The position numbers and the translations under genes are program-made. From positions 19,232 to 83,231 of the forward strand of contig NZ_LZLY01000158.1 in the NCBI RefSeq assembly GCF_001673535.1: a stretch of 64,000 nt of DNA. Direction: 5' to 3'. Origin of the DNA: Mycobacterium sp. 1081908.1 (lineage in GTDB: Bacteria; Actinomycetota; Actinomycetes; Mycobacteriales; Mycobacteriaceae). The notes under the pieces were generated by a model that searched no databases, was not told the origin of the DNA, and saw only the letters and a list, made by a program, of their open reading frames with translations. Each line of letters begins with the position of its first letter. Within the stretch, counting starts at the first letter, position 1. Shown in pieces: positions 33,363 through 40,372 of this stretch.

Positions 33363-34268
33363 CCCCGCGGCCAGCGCGGCCATCATCAGCACCCGCGCCT
33401 GCGGCGGCCGCAGCCGCGGGACCATCACCGCGCCGGCGGCGGCCATGTCGTGGCCGGGACCGTAACCCGCGCCGACCCGCCCGCCCGGGACCCGGGTGGA
33501 CACCGCGACGACCACGCCGTCGCGGCAATGCCGGCGCACTCCGTCGACGACCGCCGCTCCGGCGTTGCCCGACCCCAGCGCCTCCAGCACGACGCCCCGC
33601 GCGCCGGCGGCCACGCAGGCGTCCAGCGCCACCGAGTCACTCCCGAGGTAGGCCGCCACGATGTCGACGCGGGGCGCCGCGGCGGCACCGAGATCGCCGA
33701 GATAGGGGCGCGCCTTGGGGCCGGTCAGGGTCACGCCGGCGCCGTCCACCCTGCCGACCAGTTCGCCGGCGAAGCCGCTGAGGTCCTCGGTGGCCACCTT
33801 GTGCATGCCCAGCGGTTGCAGCACCCGGCCCGCGAAGCACACCAGCACCCCCAGGCCGCGGGCGGCCGGGCTGGCCGCGACCGCCAGCGCGTCGCGCAGA
33901 TTGGCCGGGCCGTCGGCGTCGGGCGCGTCGGCGCCGCGCATGGCGCCGGTGAGCACGACCGGGACGTCCCCCGCGTGGGTGAGGTCCAGCCACAGGGCGC
34001 TCTCTTCCATGGTGTCGGTGCCGTGCGTGACGACCACGCCGTCGGCGCCGCCGTCGACCGCGGCGCGGACCGCGGCGCGGATCCGATCCCAGTCAGCCGG
34101 CGTCAGCTCGGAGCTGTCGAGGGCCAGCAGGTCGACGGCGTCGACGTCCAGCCCCGAGGTCAGCTCCGCGCCGCTGTAGGCCGGCCGGCGCACCCCGTCG
34201 GCCCCCGTGCCGGTCGAGATCGTGCCTCCGGTGGCGATGACGGTGAGCCGGGCCTTCGTGTAAGACAC
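33327..34268 (-). CDS. ansA: L-asparaginase
   Basis: Type I/II asparaginase of 313 residues hydrolysing asparagine to aspartate and ammonia. The two active-site threonine motifs are intact: VIATGGTISTG near residue 10 and VVTHGTDTMEE near residue 87, with a following Lys-equivalent region TGAMRGADAPDADGPANL. No convincing signal peptide is visible. The start is GTG 34268 (VSYTKARLTV), since the frame upstream overlaps lspA and is not conserved-looking. It matches Rv1538c. Its promoter region faces that of lspA, 43 bp away. In M. tuberculosis this enzyme supports nitrogen use and acid resistance. Confidence 0.94.
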   Translation of the reverse strand: MSYTKARLTVIATGGTISTGTGADGVRRPAYSGAELTSGLDVDAVDLLALDSSELTPADWDRIRAAVRAAVDGGADGVVVTHGTDTMEESALWLDLTHAGDVPVVLTGAMRGADAPDADGPANLRDALAVAASPAARGLGVLVCFAGRVLQPLGMHKVATEDLSGFAGELVGRVDGAGVTLTGPKARPYLGDLGAAAAPRVDIVAAYLGSDSVALDACVAAGARGVVLEALGSGNAGAAVVDGVRRHCRDGVVVAVSTRVPGGRVGAGYGPGHDMAAAGAVMVPRLRPPQARVLMMAALAAGLPVADVIDRWG

Positions 34269-34311
34269 AGTGGCATCATCGCGCACCTTCGGGTTAGGGG
34301 ATGATGGTGAC

Positions 34312-34902
34312 GTGTCCGACGAACCAACGGGACCGGCCCGGGAGGTGGCCGAACCCGAACCCGCGCCCACCAGGCCCCCGAGGCGGCTGCGCCTGCTGCT
34401 GTCGGTCGCGGCGGTGGTGCTGACCCTGGACGTCGTGACCAAGGTGCTGGCCGTCAAGCTGCTGCCCCCCGGCCAGCCGGTGTCGATCATCGGCGACACG
34501 GTGACGTGGACCCTGGTGCGCAATTCGGGCGCGGCGTTCTCGATGGCCACCGGCTACACCTGGGTGCTGACGCTGATCGCGACGGGCGTGGTGGTCGGCA
34601 TCTTCTGGATGGGGCGACGGCTGGTGTCGCCGTGGTGGGCGGTCGGGCTCGGCATGATCCTCGGCGGCGCGATGGGCAACCTGGTCGACCGGTTCTTCCG
34701 GGCGCCCGGACCGCTGCGCGGCCACGTCGTCGACTTTCTGTCCGTCGGCTGGTGGCCCGTGTTCAACGTCGCCGACCCCTCGGTGGTCGGCGGTGCCATC
34801 CTGCTGGTGGTGCTGTCGGTCTTCGGCTACGACTTCGACACCGTCGGCCGCCGAAAGGCCAACGGGGACGCCGCGGCCCGGCCGAAGGCCGATCAGCACT
34901 GA
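34312..34902 (+). CDS. lspA: Prolipoprotein signal peptidase LspA
   Basis: Aspartyl protease II in the inner membrane that removes signal peptides from lipoproteins after diacylglyceryl transfer. The 196-residue protein has four membrane helices. The conserved blocks are present: VRNSGAAFSMATG near residue 67, GNLVDRFFR near 122 (first catalytic Asp) and VFNVADPSVVGGA near 150 (second catalytic Asp). GTG 34312 is chosen, giving a hydrophilic N-terminus of about 25 residues as in other mycobacteria. The stop overlaps the next ATG (TGATG), so it is coupled to the pseudouridine synthase, as in Rv1539-Rv1540. Confidence 0.95.
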   Translation: MSDEPTGPAREVAEPEPAPTRPPRRLRLLLSVAAVVLTLDVVTKVLAVKLLPPGQPVSIIGDTVTWTLVRNSGAAFSMATGYTWVLTLIATGVVVGIFWMGRRLVSPWWAVGLGMILGGAMGNLVDRFFRAPGPLRGHVVDFLSVGWWPVFNVADPSVVGGAILLVVLSVFGYDFDTVGRRKANGDAAARPKADQH

Positions 34903-35828
34903 TGACGGAGCGTTCGATGCCCGTCCCGGAGGGACTGGCGGGCATGCGCGTGGACGCCGGGCTGTCGCGGCTGCTGGGGCTGTCGCGGACCGCGGCGGCG
35001 GCGCTGGCCGAGGACGGCGGCGTGGAACTCGACGGTGTGCAGGCGGGCAAGTCCGATCGGCTGACCGGCGGCGCGTGGCTACACGTGCGCCTGCCCGACG
35101 CGCCGGCGCCGCTGGAAAACACGCCCGTCGACATCGAGGGCATGACCATCCTGTATTCCGACGACGACATCGTCGCGGTCGACAAACCGGCGGCGGTGGC
35201 CGCGCACGCGTCGGTCGGCTGGACCGGACCAACGGTGCTCGGCGGGCTGGCCGCCGCCGGCTACCGGATCACCACGTCCGGGGTGCCGGAGCGCCAGGGC
35301 ATCGTGCATCGCCTCGACGTCGGCACCTCCGGCGTGATGGTGGTCGCGCTCTCCGAGCGCGCCTACACCCTGCTCAAGCGGGCGTTCAAGCAGCGCACGG
35401 TCGACAAGCGCTACCACGCGCTGGTGCAGGGGCATCCGGATCCGTCCAGCGGGACGATCGACGCGCCGATCGGGCGGCACCGCGGCGGCGAATGGAAGTT
35501 CGCGGTGACGAAGGACGGCCGGCACAGCCTCACCCACTACGACACGCTGGAAGCCCACGTCGCCGCCAGCCTGCTCGACGTACACCTGGAGACCGGGCGC
35601 ACTCATCAAATCCGGGTGCATTTCTCCGCCCTGCACCACCCGTGCTGCGGCGACCTGGTTTACGGCGCCGACCCGAAACTGGCGAAAAGGCTTGGGCTGG
35701 AACGGCAATGGCTGCACGCGCGCTCGCTGTCCTTCGCCCACCCGGCGGACGGCCGGCGGATGGAAATCGTCAGCCCCTACCCGCCCGATCTGCAGCACGC
35801 GCTCGACGTGCTGCGCGACGAGGGATGA
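34902..35828 (+). CDS. RluD-family 23S rRNA pseudouridine synthase
   Basis: A 308-residue enzyme, equal in length to Rv1540. An S4-like RNA-binding domain (MRVDAGLSRLLGLSRTAAAA) occupies the N-terminus; the catalytic domain has VHRLDVGTSGVMVVAL with the nucleophilic Asp near residue 140, then KRYHALVQGHP and the conserved LETGRTHQIRVHF near residue 233. It isomerises uridines to pseudouridine in large-subunit rRNA (positions not predictable here). It starts within the lspA stop codon. Downstream, the convergent methyltransferase ends 14 bp away. Confidence 0.93.
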   Translation: MTERSMPVPEGLAGMRVDAGLSRLLGLSRTAAAALAEDGGVELDGVQAGKSDRLTGGAWLHVRLPDAPAPLENTPVDIEGMTILYSDDDIVAVDKPAAVAAHASVGWTGPTVLGGLAAAGYRITTSGVPERQGIVHRLDVGTSGVMVVALSERAYTLLKRAFKQRTVDKRYHALVQGHPDPSSGTIDAPIGRHRGGEWKFAVTKDGRHSLTHYDTLEAHVAASLLDVHLETGRTHQIRVHFSALHHPCCGDLVYGADPKLAKRLGLERQWLHARSLSFAHPADGRRMEIVSPYPPDLQHALDVLRDEG

Positions 35829-35841
35829 CGGATCACCGGGA

Positions 35842-36600
35842 TCAGCCGGGCTTGCGGGCCTCGACCAGCACCCGCGTCGGGTGCGCGACGAAGGACCCGT
35901 CGGCCTCGATCTTGTCGTGCAGTTCGGCCAGCCGGTCGCGATAACGCTCGACGGTGAAGTCCGGCACCGTCCACACCACCTTGCGCAGGAAATAGACGAC
36001 GGCGCCGATGTCGAAGAACTCGGCGCGTAGCCGCTCCATCCGCAGGTCCACCACCTCCAGGCCCGCCGCCTGCACCTGCGCGCGCACGGCGTCAGGGTGG
36101 AACTCGGCCCATTTCTCGGGCTGCGGCCCGATGAAGTACTCGACCAGCTCTCCCATGGTGGCGGGCCCGATGTGCTGCGCGAAGTAGCTGCCGCCGGGCC
36201 GCAGCACCCGCAGGATCTCGTTCCACCACACCGAGATCGGGTGGCGGGTGGTCACCAGGTCGAACGCCTCGTCGGCGAAGGGCAGCGGCGGCTCGTCCCG
36301 GGTGGCCACGAGCACCACGCCCAGCGGATGCAGGCGTTTGGTCGCCAGGGCCGCGTTCGGCGGCCACGTCTCGATCGCCGCCATGGTGGGTGGGAACGGC
36401 CCCGCGCCCGCCAACACCTCGCCGCCGCCGGTGTGAATGTCCAGCGCGGCCGACACCGTGGCCAAACGGCCGCTCAGCAGGCGCTGGAAGCCCCAGGACG
36501 GTCGTTGTTCCGTCGCGCGGCCGTCGAGCCAGGAGAAGTCCCAGCCGTCAACGCTCACCGAGTCGGCTTCGGCCACCAGATCTTCGAATGTGCGGGGCAT
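35842..36600 (-). CDS. SAM-dependent methyltransferase
   Basis: A 252-residue methyltransferase of the small-molecule type. A weak motif I (AALDIHTGGGEVLAG) near residue 48, ETWPPNAALATKRL as motif II, and FADEAFDLVTTRHPISVWWNEILRVLRPGGSY (split motifs III-IV) are visible; the order matches RlmA/UbiE-like enzymes. The ATG at 36600 is the likely start; the frame continues 15 codons upstream without a better one. It lies where H37Rv has the lipoprotein gene lprI (Rv1541c), next to glbN, but is not related to it. Substrate unknown. Confidence 0.8.
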   Translation of the reverse strand: MPRTFEDLVAEADSVSVDGWDFSWLDGRATEQRPSWGFQRLLSGRLATVSAALDIHTGGGEVLAGAGPFPPTMAAIETWPPNAALATKRLHPLGVVLVATRDEPPLPFADEAFDLVTTRHPISVWWNEILRVLRPGGSYFAQHIGPATMGELVEYFIGPQPEKWAEFHPDAVRAQVQAAGLEVVDLRMERLRAEFFDIGAVVYFLRKVVWTVPDFTVERYRDRLAELHDKIEADGSFVAHPTRVLVEARKPG

Positions 36601-36744
36601 GCATTGCATTCTCACCGACGCGTCGATCGGGTGCCATCGCCTCAATCGTCATTGCGGGTGATCACCGAGATTGCCGCCATGGTCGTGATTGGCGCCCAAT
36701 CGCAGCCGTCACGGCAATCTCGGCGCAGCGGGGGCGCGCCGGAC

Positions 36745-37149
36745 TTAAACCTTGGTGGCCTCCGGGGAGGCGATCTCGGGGGCCAGCGGTGCGATGGCGC
36801 CGAGGATTTCGGTGACCGTCGCGGCGGTGACCCCCGCGGCGGCGAGCGCGTCGGCCAGGTGCCCGGCCACCAGGCTGAAGTGGTGCATCGTGATGCCGCG
36901 GCCCTGGTGGACCTGTTTCATCGGCGCTCCGGTGTACGGCTCGCGGCCGCCGAGTGCCGCCGCGAAGAACTCGGCCTGTTTGCCCTTGAGGCGGTTCATG
37001 TTGGTTCCGGTGAAAAAGCCCGCCAGCTGGCTGTCGGCGAGCACGCGACCGTAGAAGTCCTCGACGACGACTTCGATGGCCTCGTGCCCGCCGATCCGGT
37101 CGTAGATCGTGTTCGGCTCTGGTTTGCGGAAGTGGGCCAGCATTTTCAT
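36745..37149 (-). CDS. glbN: Truncated haemoglobin HbN
   Basis: Group I 2-over-2 haemoglobin of 134 residues, which in M. tuberculosis dioxygenates nitric oxide to nitrate. Visible residues: the PheB9-TyrB10 pair in EDFYGRVL near residue 33, the distal-side FFTGTNMNRLKGKQAEFF, and the proximal His in ITMHHFSLVAGHL near residue 88. Start ATG 37149 includes a short pre-A segment (MKMLAHFRKPEP), which in HbN aids NO scavenging. In H37Rv glbN is co-transcribed with lprI; here the gene downstream is a methyltransferase 144 bp away. Confidence 0.95.
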   Translation of the reverse strand: MKMLAHFRKPEPNTIYDRIGGHEAIEVVVEDFYGRVLADSQLAGFFTGTNMNRLKGKQAEFFAAALGGREPYTGAPMKQVHQGRGITMHHFSLVAGHLADALAAAGVTAATVTEILGAIAPLAPEIASPEATKV

Positions 37150-37346
37150 AACGCCGATTGGAGCATTTGGCCGTTGCCCGTCAGTTAGTCAGCGATCACA
37201 CCCGGATTACCCTGTGTAACAAGCGGATTGCTCTGTGATGGTCACAATTTGGTCAGCTGTGTGAGCAAATCTTCCGCTGCCGGCCGCCCGATGCCCTAGG
37301 TTGGTTCTATGACCCACGTCACATTACCCCCCAGGAGCGAGAGCCG

Positions 37347-38366
37347 ATGAATCTGCTTGGCGACTTGACCCACTTGGTGGAAAAGCCCTTCGCGGCGGTC
37401 TCCAACATCATCAACACCCCCAACTCGGCCGGGCGATATCGACCGTTCTACTTACGGAATCTGCTGGACGCGGTGCAGGGCCGCACGCTCAACGACGCCG
37501 TGGAGGGCTGCACCGTCCTCATCACCGGGGGATCGTCGGGCATCGGCGCCGCCGCCGCCAAGAAGATCGCGGAAGCGGGCGGCGTGGTGGTGCTGGTGGC
37601 CCGGACCCGGGAGAACCTGGAGAAGGTCGCCTCGGAGATCGAAGGCGACGGCGGCACCGCCCACGTGTACCCCTGCGACCTGACCGACATGGACGCCATC
37701 GCCGCGATGGCCGATCAGGTGCTCGACGACCTCGGCGGCGTCGACATCCTCATCAACAACGCGGGGCGGTCGATTCGGCGCTCGCTGAAGCTGTCGTACG
37801 ACCGCATCCACGACTACCAGCGGACCATGCAGCTGAACTACCTCGGCGCGGTCCAGCTCATCCTCAAGTTCATCCCCGGCATGCGCGAGCGCGGCTTCGG
37901 CCAGATCATCAACGTCTCCTCGGTCGGCGTGCAGACCCGCGCGCCGCGCTTCGGCGCCTACATCGCCAGCAAGGCCGCCCTCGACAGCCTGTGCGACGCG
38001 CTGCAGGCCGAAGTCGTCAACGACGACATCAAGTTCACCACCGTGCACATGGCGCTGGTGCGCACGCCGATGATCAGCCCGACCACCATGTACGACAAGT
38101 TCCCCGCGCTGACGCCCGACCAGGCGGCCGGCGTGATCACCGATGCGATCGTGCACCGGCCGCGGCGGGCGAGCTCGCCGTTCGGGCAGTTCGCCGCCGT
38201 CGCCGACGCCGTCAACCCGGCGGTGATGGACCGCGTGCGCAACCGCGCCTTCGCCATGTTCAAGGACTCCGACGCGGCCAAGGGCGGCGAATCACCCAGT
38301 GACGCAGAGCCTTTCGACAAGCGGAGCGAGACGTTTGTCCGCGCGACCAGAGGGATACATTGGTGA
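37347..38366 (+). CDS. Short-chain dehydrogenase/reductase (Rv1543-like; possible fatty acyl-CoA reductase)
   Basis: A 339-residue SDR with an N-terminal extension of about 50 residues before the Rossmann fold. The cofactor loop is VLITGGSSGIGAAAAKKI near residue 54, NNAGRS near 137, and the catalytic Ser/Tyr/Lys appear in IINVSSVGVQ and FGAYIASKAALDS near residue 207. The extension and length resemble the mycobacterial acyl-CoA/acyl reductases (Rv1543 is annotated so). The C-terminal tail (ADAVNPAVMDRVRNRAF) is hydrophilic. The upstream 197 bp separates it from the divergent glbN. It is followed 4 bp later by another SDR, so the two form an operon. Confidence 0.9.
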   Translation: MNLLGDLTHLVEKPFAAVSNIINTPNSAGRYRPFYLRNLLDAVQGRTLNDAVEGCTVLITGGSSGIGAAAAKKIAEAGGVVVLVARTRENLEKVASEIEGDGGTAHVYPCDLTDMDAIAAMADQVLDDLGGVDILINNAGRSIRRSLKLSYDRIHDYQRTMQLNYLGAVQLILKFIPGMRERGFGQIINVSSVGVQTRAPRFGAYIASKAALDSLCDALQAEVVNDDIKFTTVHMALVRTPMISPTTMYDKFPALTPDQAAGVITDAIVHRPRRASSPFGQFAAVADAVNPAVMDRVRNRAFAMFKDSDAAKGGESPSDAEPFDKRSETFVRATRGIHW

Positions 38367-38370
38367 CACG

Positions 38371-39174
38371 ATGAGTCTTCCGAAACCTGACACCGACACC
38401 ACCGTCGTCATCACCGGGGCCTCCTCGGGCATCGGCGCCGAACTGGCCCGCGGCCTGGCCCGCCGCGGCTTTCCGCTGTTGCTGGTCGCGCGGCGCCGCG
38501 ACCGCCTGGACGACCTCGCCAACGAGGTCGGCCAGGAGTACTCGGTGGCCGTCGAGGTCTTGCCGCTGGACCTCAGCGATGCCAAGGGCCGCGCGAAGCT
38601 CGCGGACCGGCTGCGCAACGAGCCGATCGCCGGGCTGTGCAACAGCGCGGGTTTCGGCACCAGCGGGGTCTTCCACGAGTTGCCGCTCGACCGCGAAAGC
38701 GAAGAGGTCACCCTCAACGCGCTCACCCTGATGGAGCTCACCCATGCCGCCCTGCCGGGCATGGTCGAGCGCGGCGCCGGCGCCGTGATGAACATTGCCT
38801 CGATCGCCGGGTTCCAGCCGTTGCCGTACATGGCGGTGTATTCGGCCACCAAGGCCTTCGTGCAGACGTTCTCCGAAGCCATCCACGAGGAGCTGCACGG
38901 CACGGGGGTGTCGGTCACCGTCCTGTGTCCGGGCCCGGTGCCCACCGAGTGGGCCGAGATCGCCAACGCCGAGCGGTTCAGCATCCCGGTGGCGCAGGTC
39001 TCGCCGCACGACGTCGCCGAGGCCGCCATCGGTGGGATGCTCGCCGGCAAGCGCAGCGTCGTGCCCGGCATCGTGCCCAAGGTCGTCAGCACCGGCGGCC
39101 GGTTCGTGCCACGCACCTTGTTGCTGCCCGGGCTTCGGATCGGCAACCGATTCCGCGGCGGCCCCAGCCACTAG
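38371..39174 (+). CDS. Short-chain dehydrogenase/reductase (Rv1544-like)
   Basis: A 267-residue SDR equal in length to Rv1544. The fold is complete: VVITGASSGIGAELARGLA near residue 13, NSAGFGTSG near 90, MNIASIAGF with the catalytic Ser and YMAVYSATKAFVQTF with Tyr-x3-Lys near residue 155. The ATG at 38371 begins MSLPKPDTD and is 4 bp after the stop of the preceding SDR. Relatives are putative ketoacyl reductases. The pairing of two SDR genes suggests consecutive steps on one lipid intermediate; the substrate is unknown. Confidence 0.9.
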   Translation: MSLPKPDTDTTVVITGASSGIGAELARGLARRGFPLLLVARRRDRLDDLANEVGQEYSVAVEVLPLDLSDAKGRAKLADRLRNEPIAGLCNSAGFGTSGVFHELPLDRESEEVTLNALTLMELTHAALPGMVERGAGAVMNIASIAGFQPLPYMAVYSATKAFVQTFSEAIHEELHGTGVSVTVLCPGPVPTEWAEIANAERFSIPVAQVSPHDVAEAAIGGMLAGKRSVVPGIVPKVVSTGGRFVPRTLLLPGLRIGNRFRGGPSH

Positions 39175-39190
39175 CGCAGGTGCGGGCCGG

Positions 39191-39835
39191 CTAACGCCTG
39201 CTGTATCTGCGCCGCAGATACCAGTAGAGGACCCCGCCCGCCGCGATCAGCGCCAACCCCCCGGCGATGAAACAGATATCGAGGGCCACGTTCGGCGGCT
39301 GGTAGGCACGGCCGCCACGCACGTGAACGTCCAGCTGCGATCCGACTGCCGGGGGATCTTGGTAAACCTTGTCCCAGCCTCCGCCCCACTTCTCCAGCGG
39401 GTACAACTGGCCGGTCCGCGACGCCCCGCCGACGGTCCACCTGGCGTCGCAGCGGAATTCGTGCCCGTGCGGGACGCAGCCGACGACGGTCGCCCTCGCC
39501 GGCGTGCCCGGATCCAAGGCCTCGGGCAACACGCCCTGCTCGGCCACGCGCAGTCCGGCCAGCCCAACCAGCATGGCGAAGGCGACGCCGATCCAGGCCA
39601 GGACCCCGGCGCGCTTGCGGCGCGCGGGGGGCGGGTCCGCAACCGCTGTGGGTGGCTCTTGGCCGGGCCGGGCGGCCACCAGCAAATCGTGTTGCCTCCT
39701 GCCGACGATGAGCAGGGCGAACCCGATGACGTAAAAGGCCAGACACCACCAGTAGCGCGACCAGTCGAGCATCGCGGGGAAGCCCGCGCAGAAGAGGAGA
39801 AAACCGCCGGCCATCATCAGCCATGCCTTCGTCAT
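39191..39835 (-). CDS. Membrane protein of unknown function
   Basis: A 214-residue protein with four hydrophobic segments: two at the N-terminus (residues about 5-20 and 27-45), one near 78-95 and one near 178-200. Between the third and fourth lies an extracytoplasmic domain of about 80 residues with the pair of cysteines CVPHGHEFRC, which may form a disulfide, and a GQLYPLEKWGGGWDK segment. The layout recalls DUF3592-type membrane proteins, but I am not sure of the family. It ends 16 bp from the convergent SDR gene. Confidence 0.7.
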   Translation of the reverse strand: MTKAWLMMAGGFLLFCAGFPAMLDWSRYWWCLAFYVIGFALLIVGRRQHDLLVAARPGQEPPTAVADPPPARRKRAGVLAWIGVAFAMLVGLAGLRVAEQGVLPEALDPGTPARATVVGCVPHGHEFRCDARWTVGGASRTGQLYPLEKWGGGWDKVYQDPPAVGSQLDVHVRGGRAYQPPNVALDICFIAGGLALIAAGGVLYWYLRRRYSRR

Positions 39836-39940
39836 GCGTATCTCCGTTCGCCGGCCCGACTGTAAGGACGACTGCTTGCGAAATTCTTACAGCGCCCGTT
39901 GCCCTTGCGAACCGGCCGCGCCTTGACGTAGGAGAGAACC

Positions 39941-40372
39941 ATGGCCGCCGTTGAGATGACCGCCGACATGCCGATGGCCCCGCAGGAGATGTGGGAGCAC
40001 GTTTCGGACCTTTCGGAATTGGGCGAATGGCTGGTCATGCACGAGGCGTGGCGCAGCGAGCTGCCCGACGAGATCACCGAGGGCACTCAGGTCGTCGGCG
40101 TGGCGCGTTCCAAGGGCCTGCGCAACCGGGTGACCTGGACGGTGACGAGGTGGGACCCTCCGCACGAGGTGGCGATGTCGGGATCGGGCAAGGGCGGAGC
40201 GAAGTACGCCGTCACGCTCTCCGTGCGGGCCGCCGACGGCGGGTCGACGCTGGGCCTGCGCCTCGAGCTGGGCGGGCGCGCGCTGTTCGGCCCCGTGGGC
40301 TCGGCCGCGGCCCGCGCGGTCAGGGGAGACGTGGAGAAGTCGCTGAAGCAGTTTGTCGAGCGGTACGGCTAG
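39941..40372 (+). CDS. SRPBCC (polyketide cyclase/START-like) protein, Rv1546-like
   Basis: A 143-residue SRPBCC-fold protein, identical in length to Rv1546. The opening MAAVEMTADMPMAPQEMWEHVSDLSELGEWL is typical of the Toxin_10/polyketide-cyclase-like family: a first strand, then a W near residue 18 and the DLSELGEW helix; the long C-terminal helix is AARAVRGDVEKSLKQFVERYG. The fold makes a hydrophobic pocket for lipids or polyketides; no catalytic residues are obvious. Its last 53 bp overlap the convergent mmpL gene. Confidence 0.85.
   Translation: MAAVEMTADMPMAPQEMWEHVSDLSELGEWLVMHEAWRSELPDEITEGTQVVGVARSKGLRNRVTWTVTRWDPPHEVAMSGSGKGGAKYAVTLSVRAADGGSTLGLRLELGGRALFGPVGSAAARAVRGDVEKSLKQFVERYG

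Noticed and set aside
37237..37250. CRP-like site TGTGATGGTCACA upstream of the SDR gene at 37347.
   Set aside because: The two half-sites are separated by 3 bp, not the 6 bp needed for a CRP dimer.
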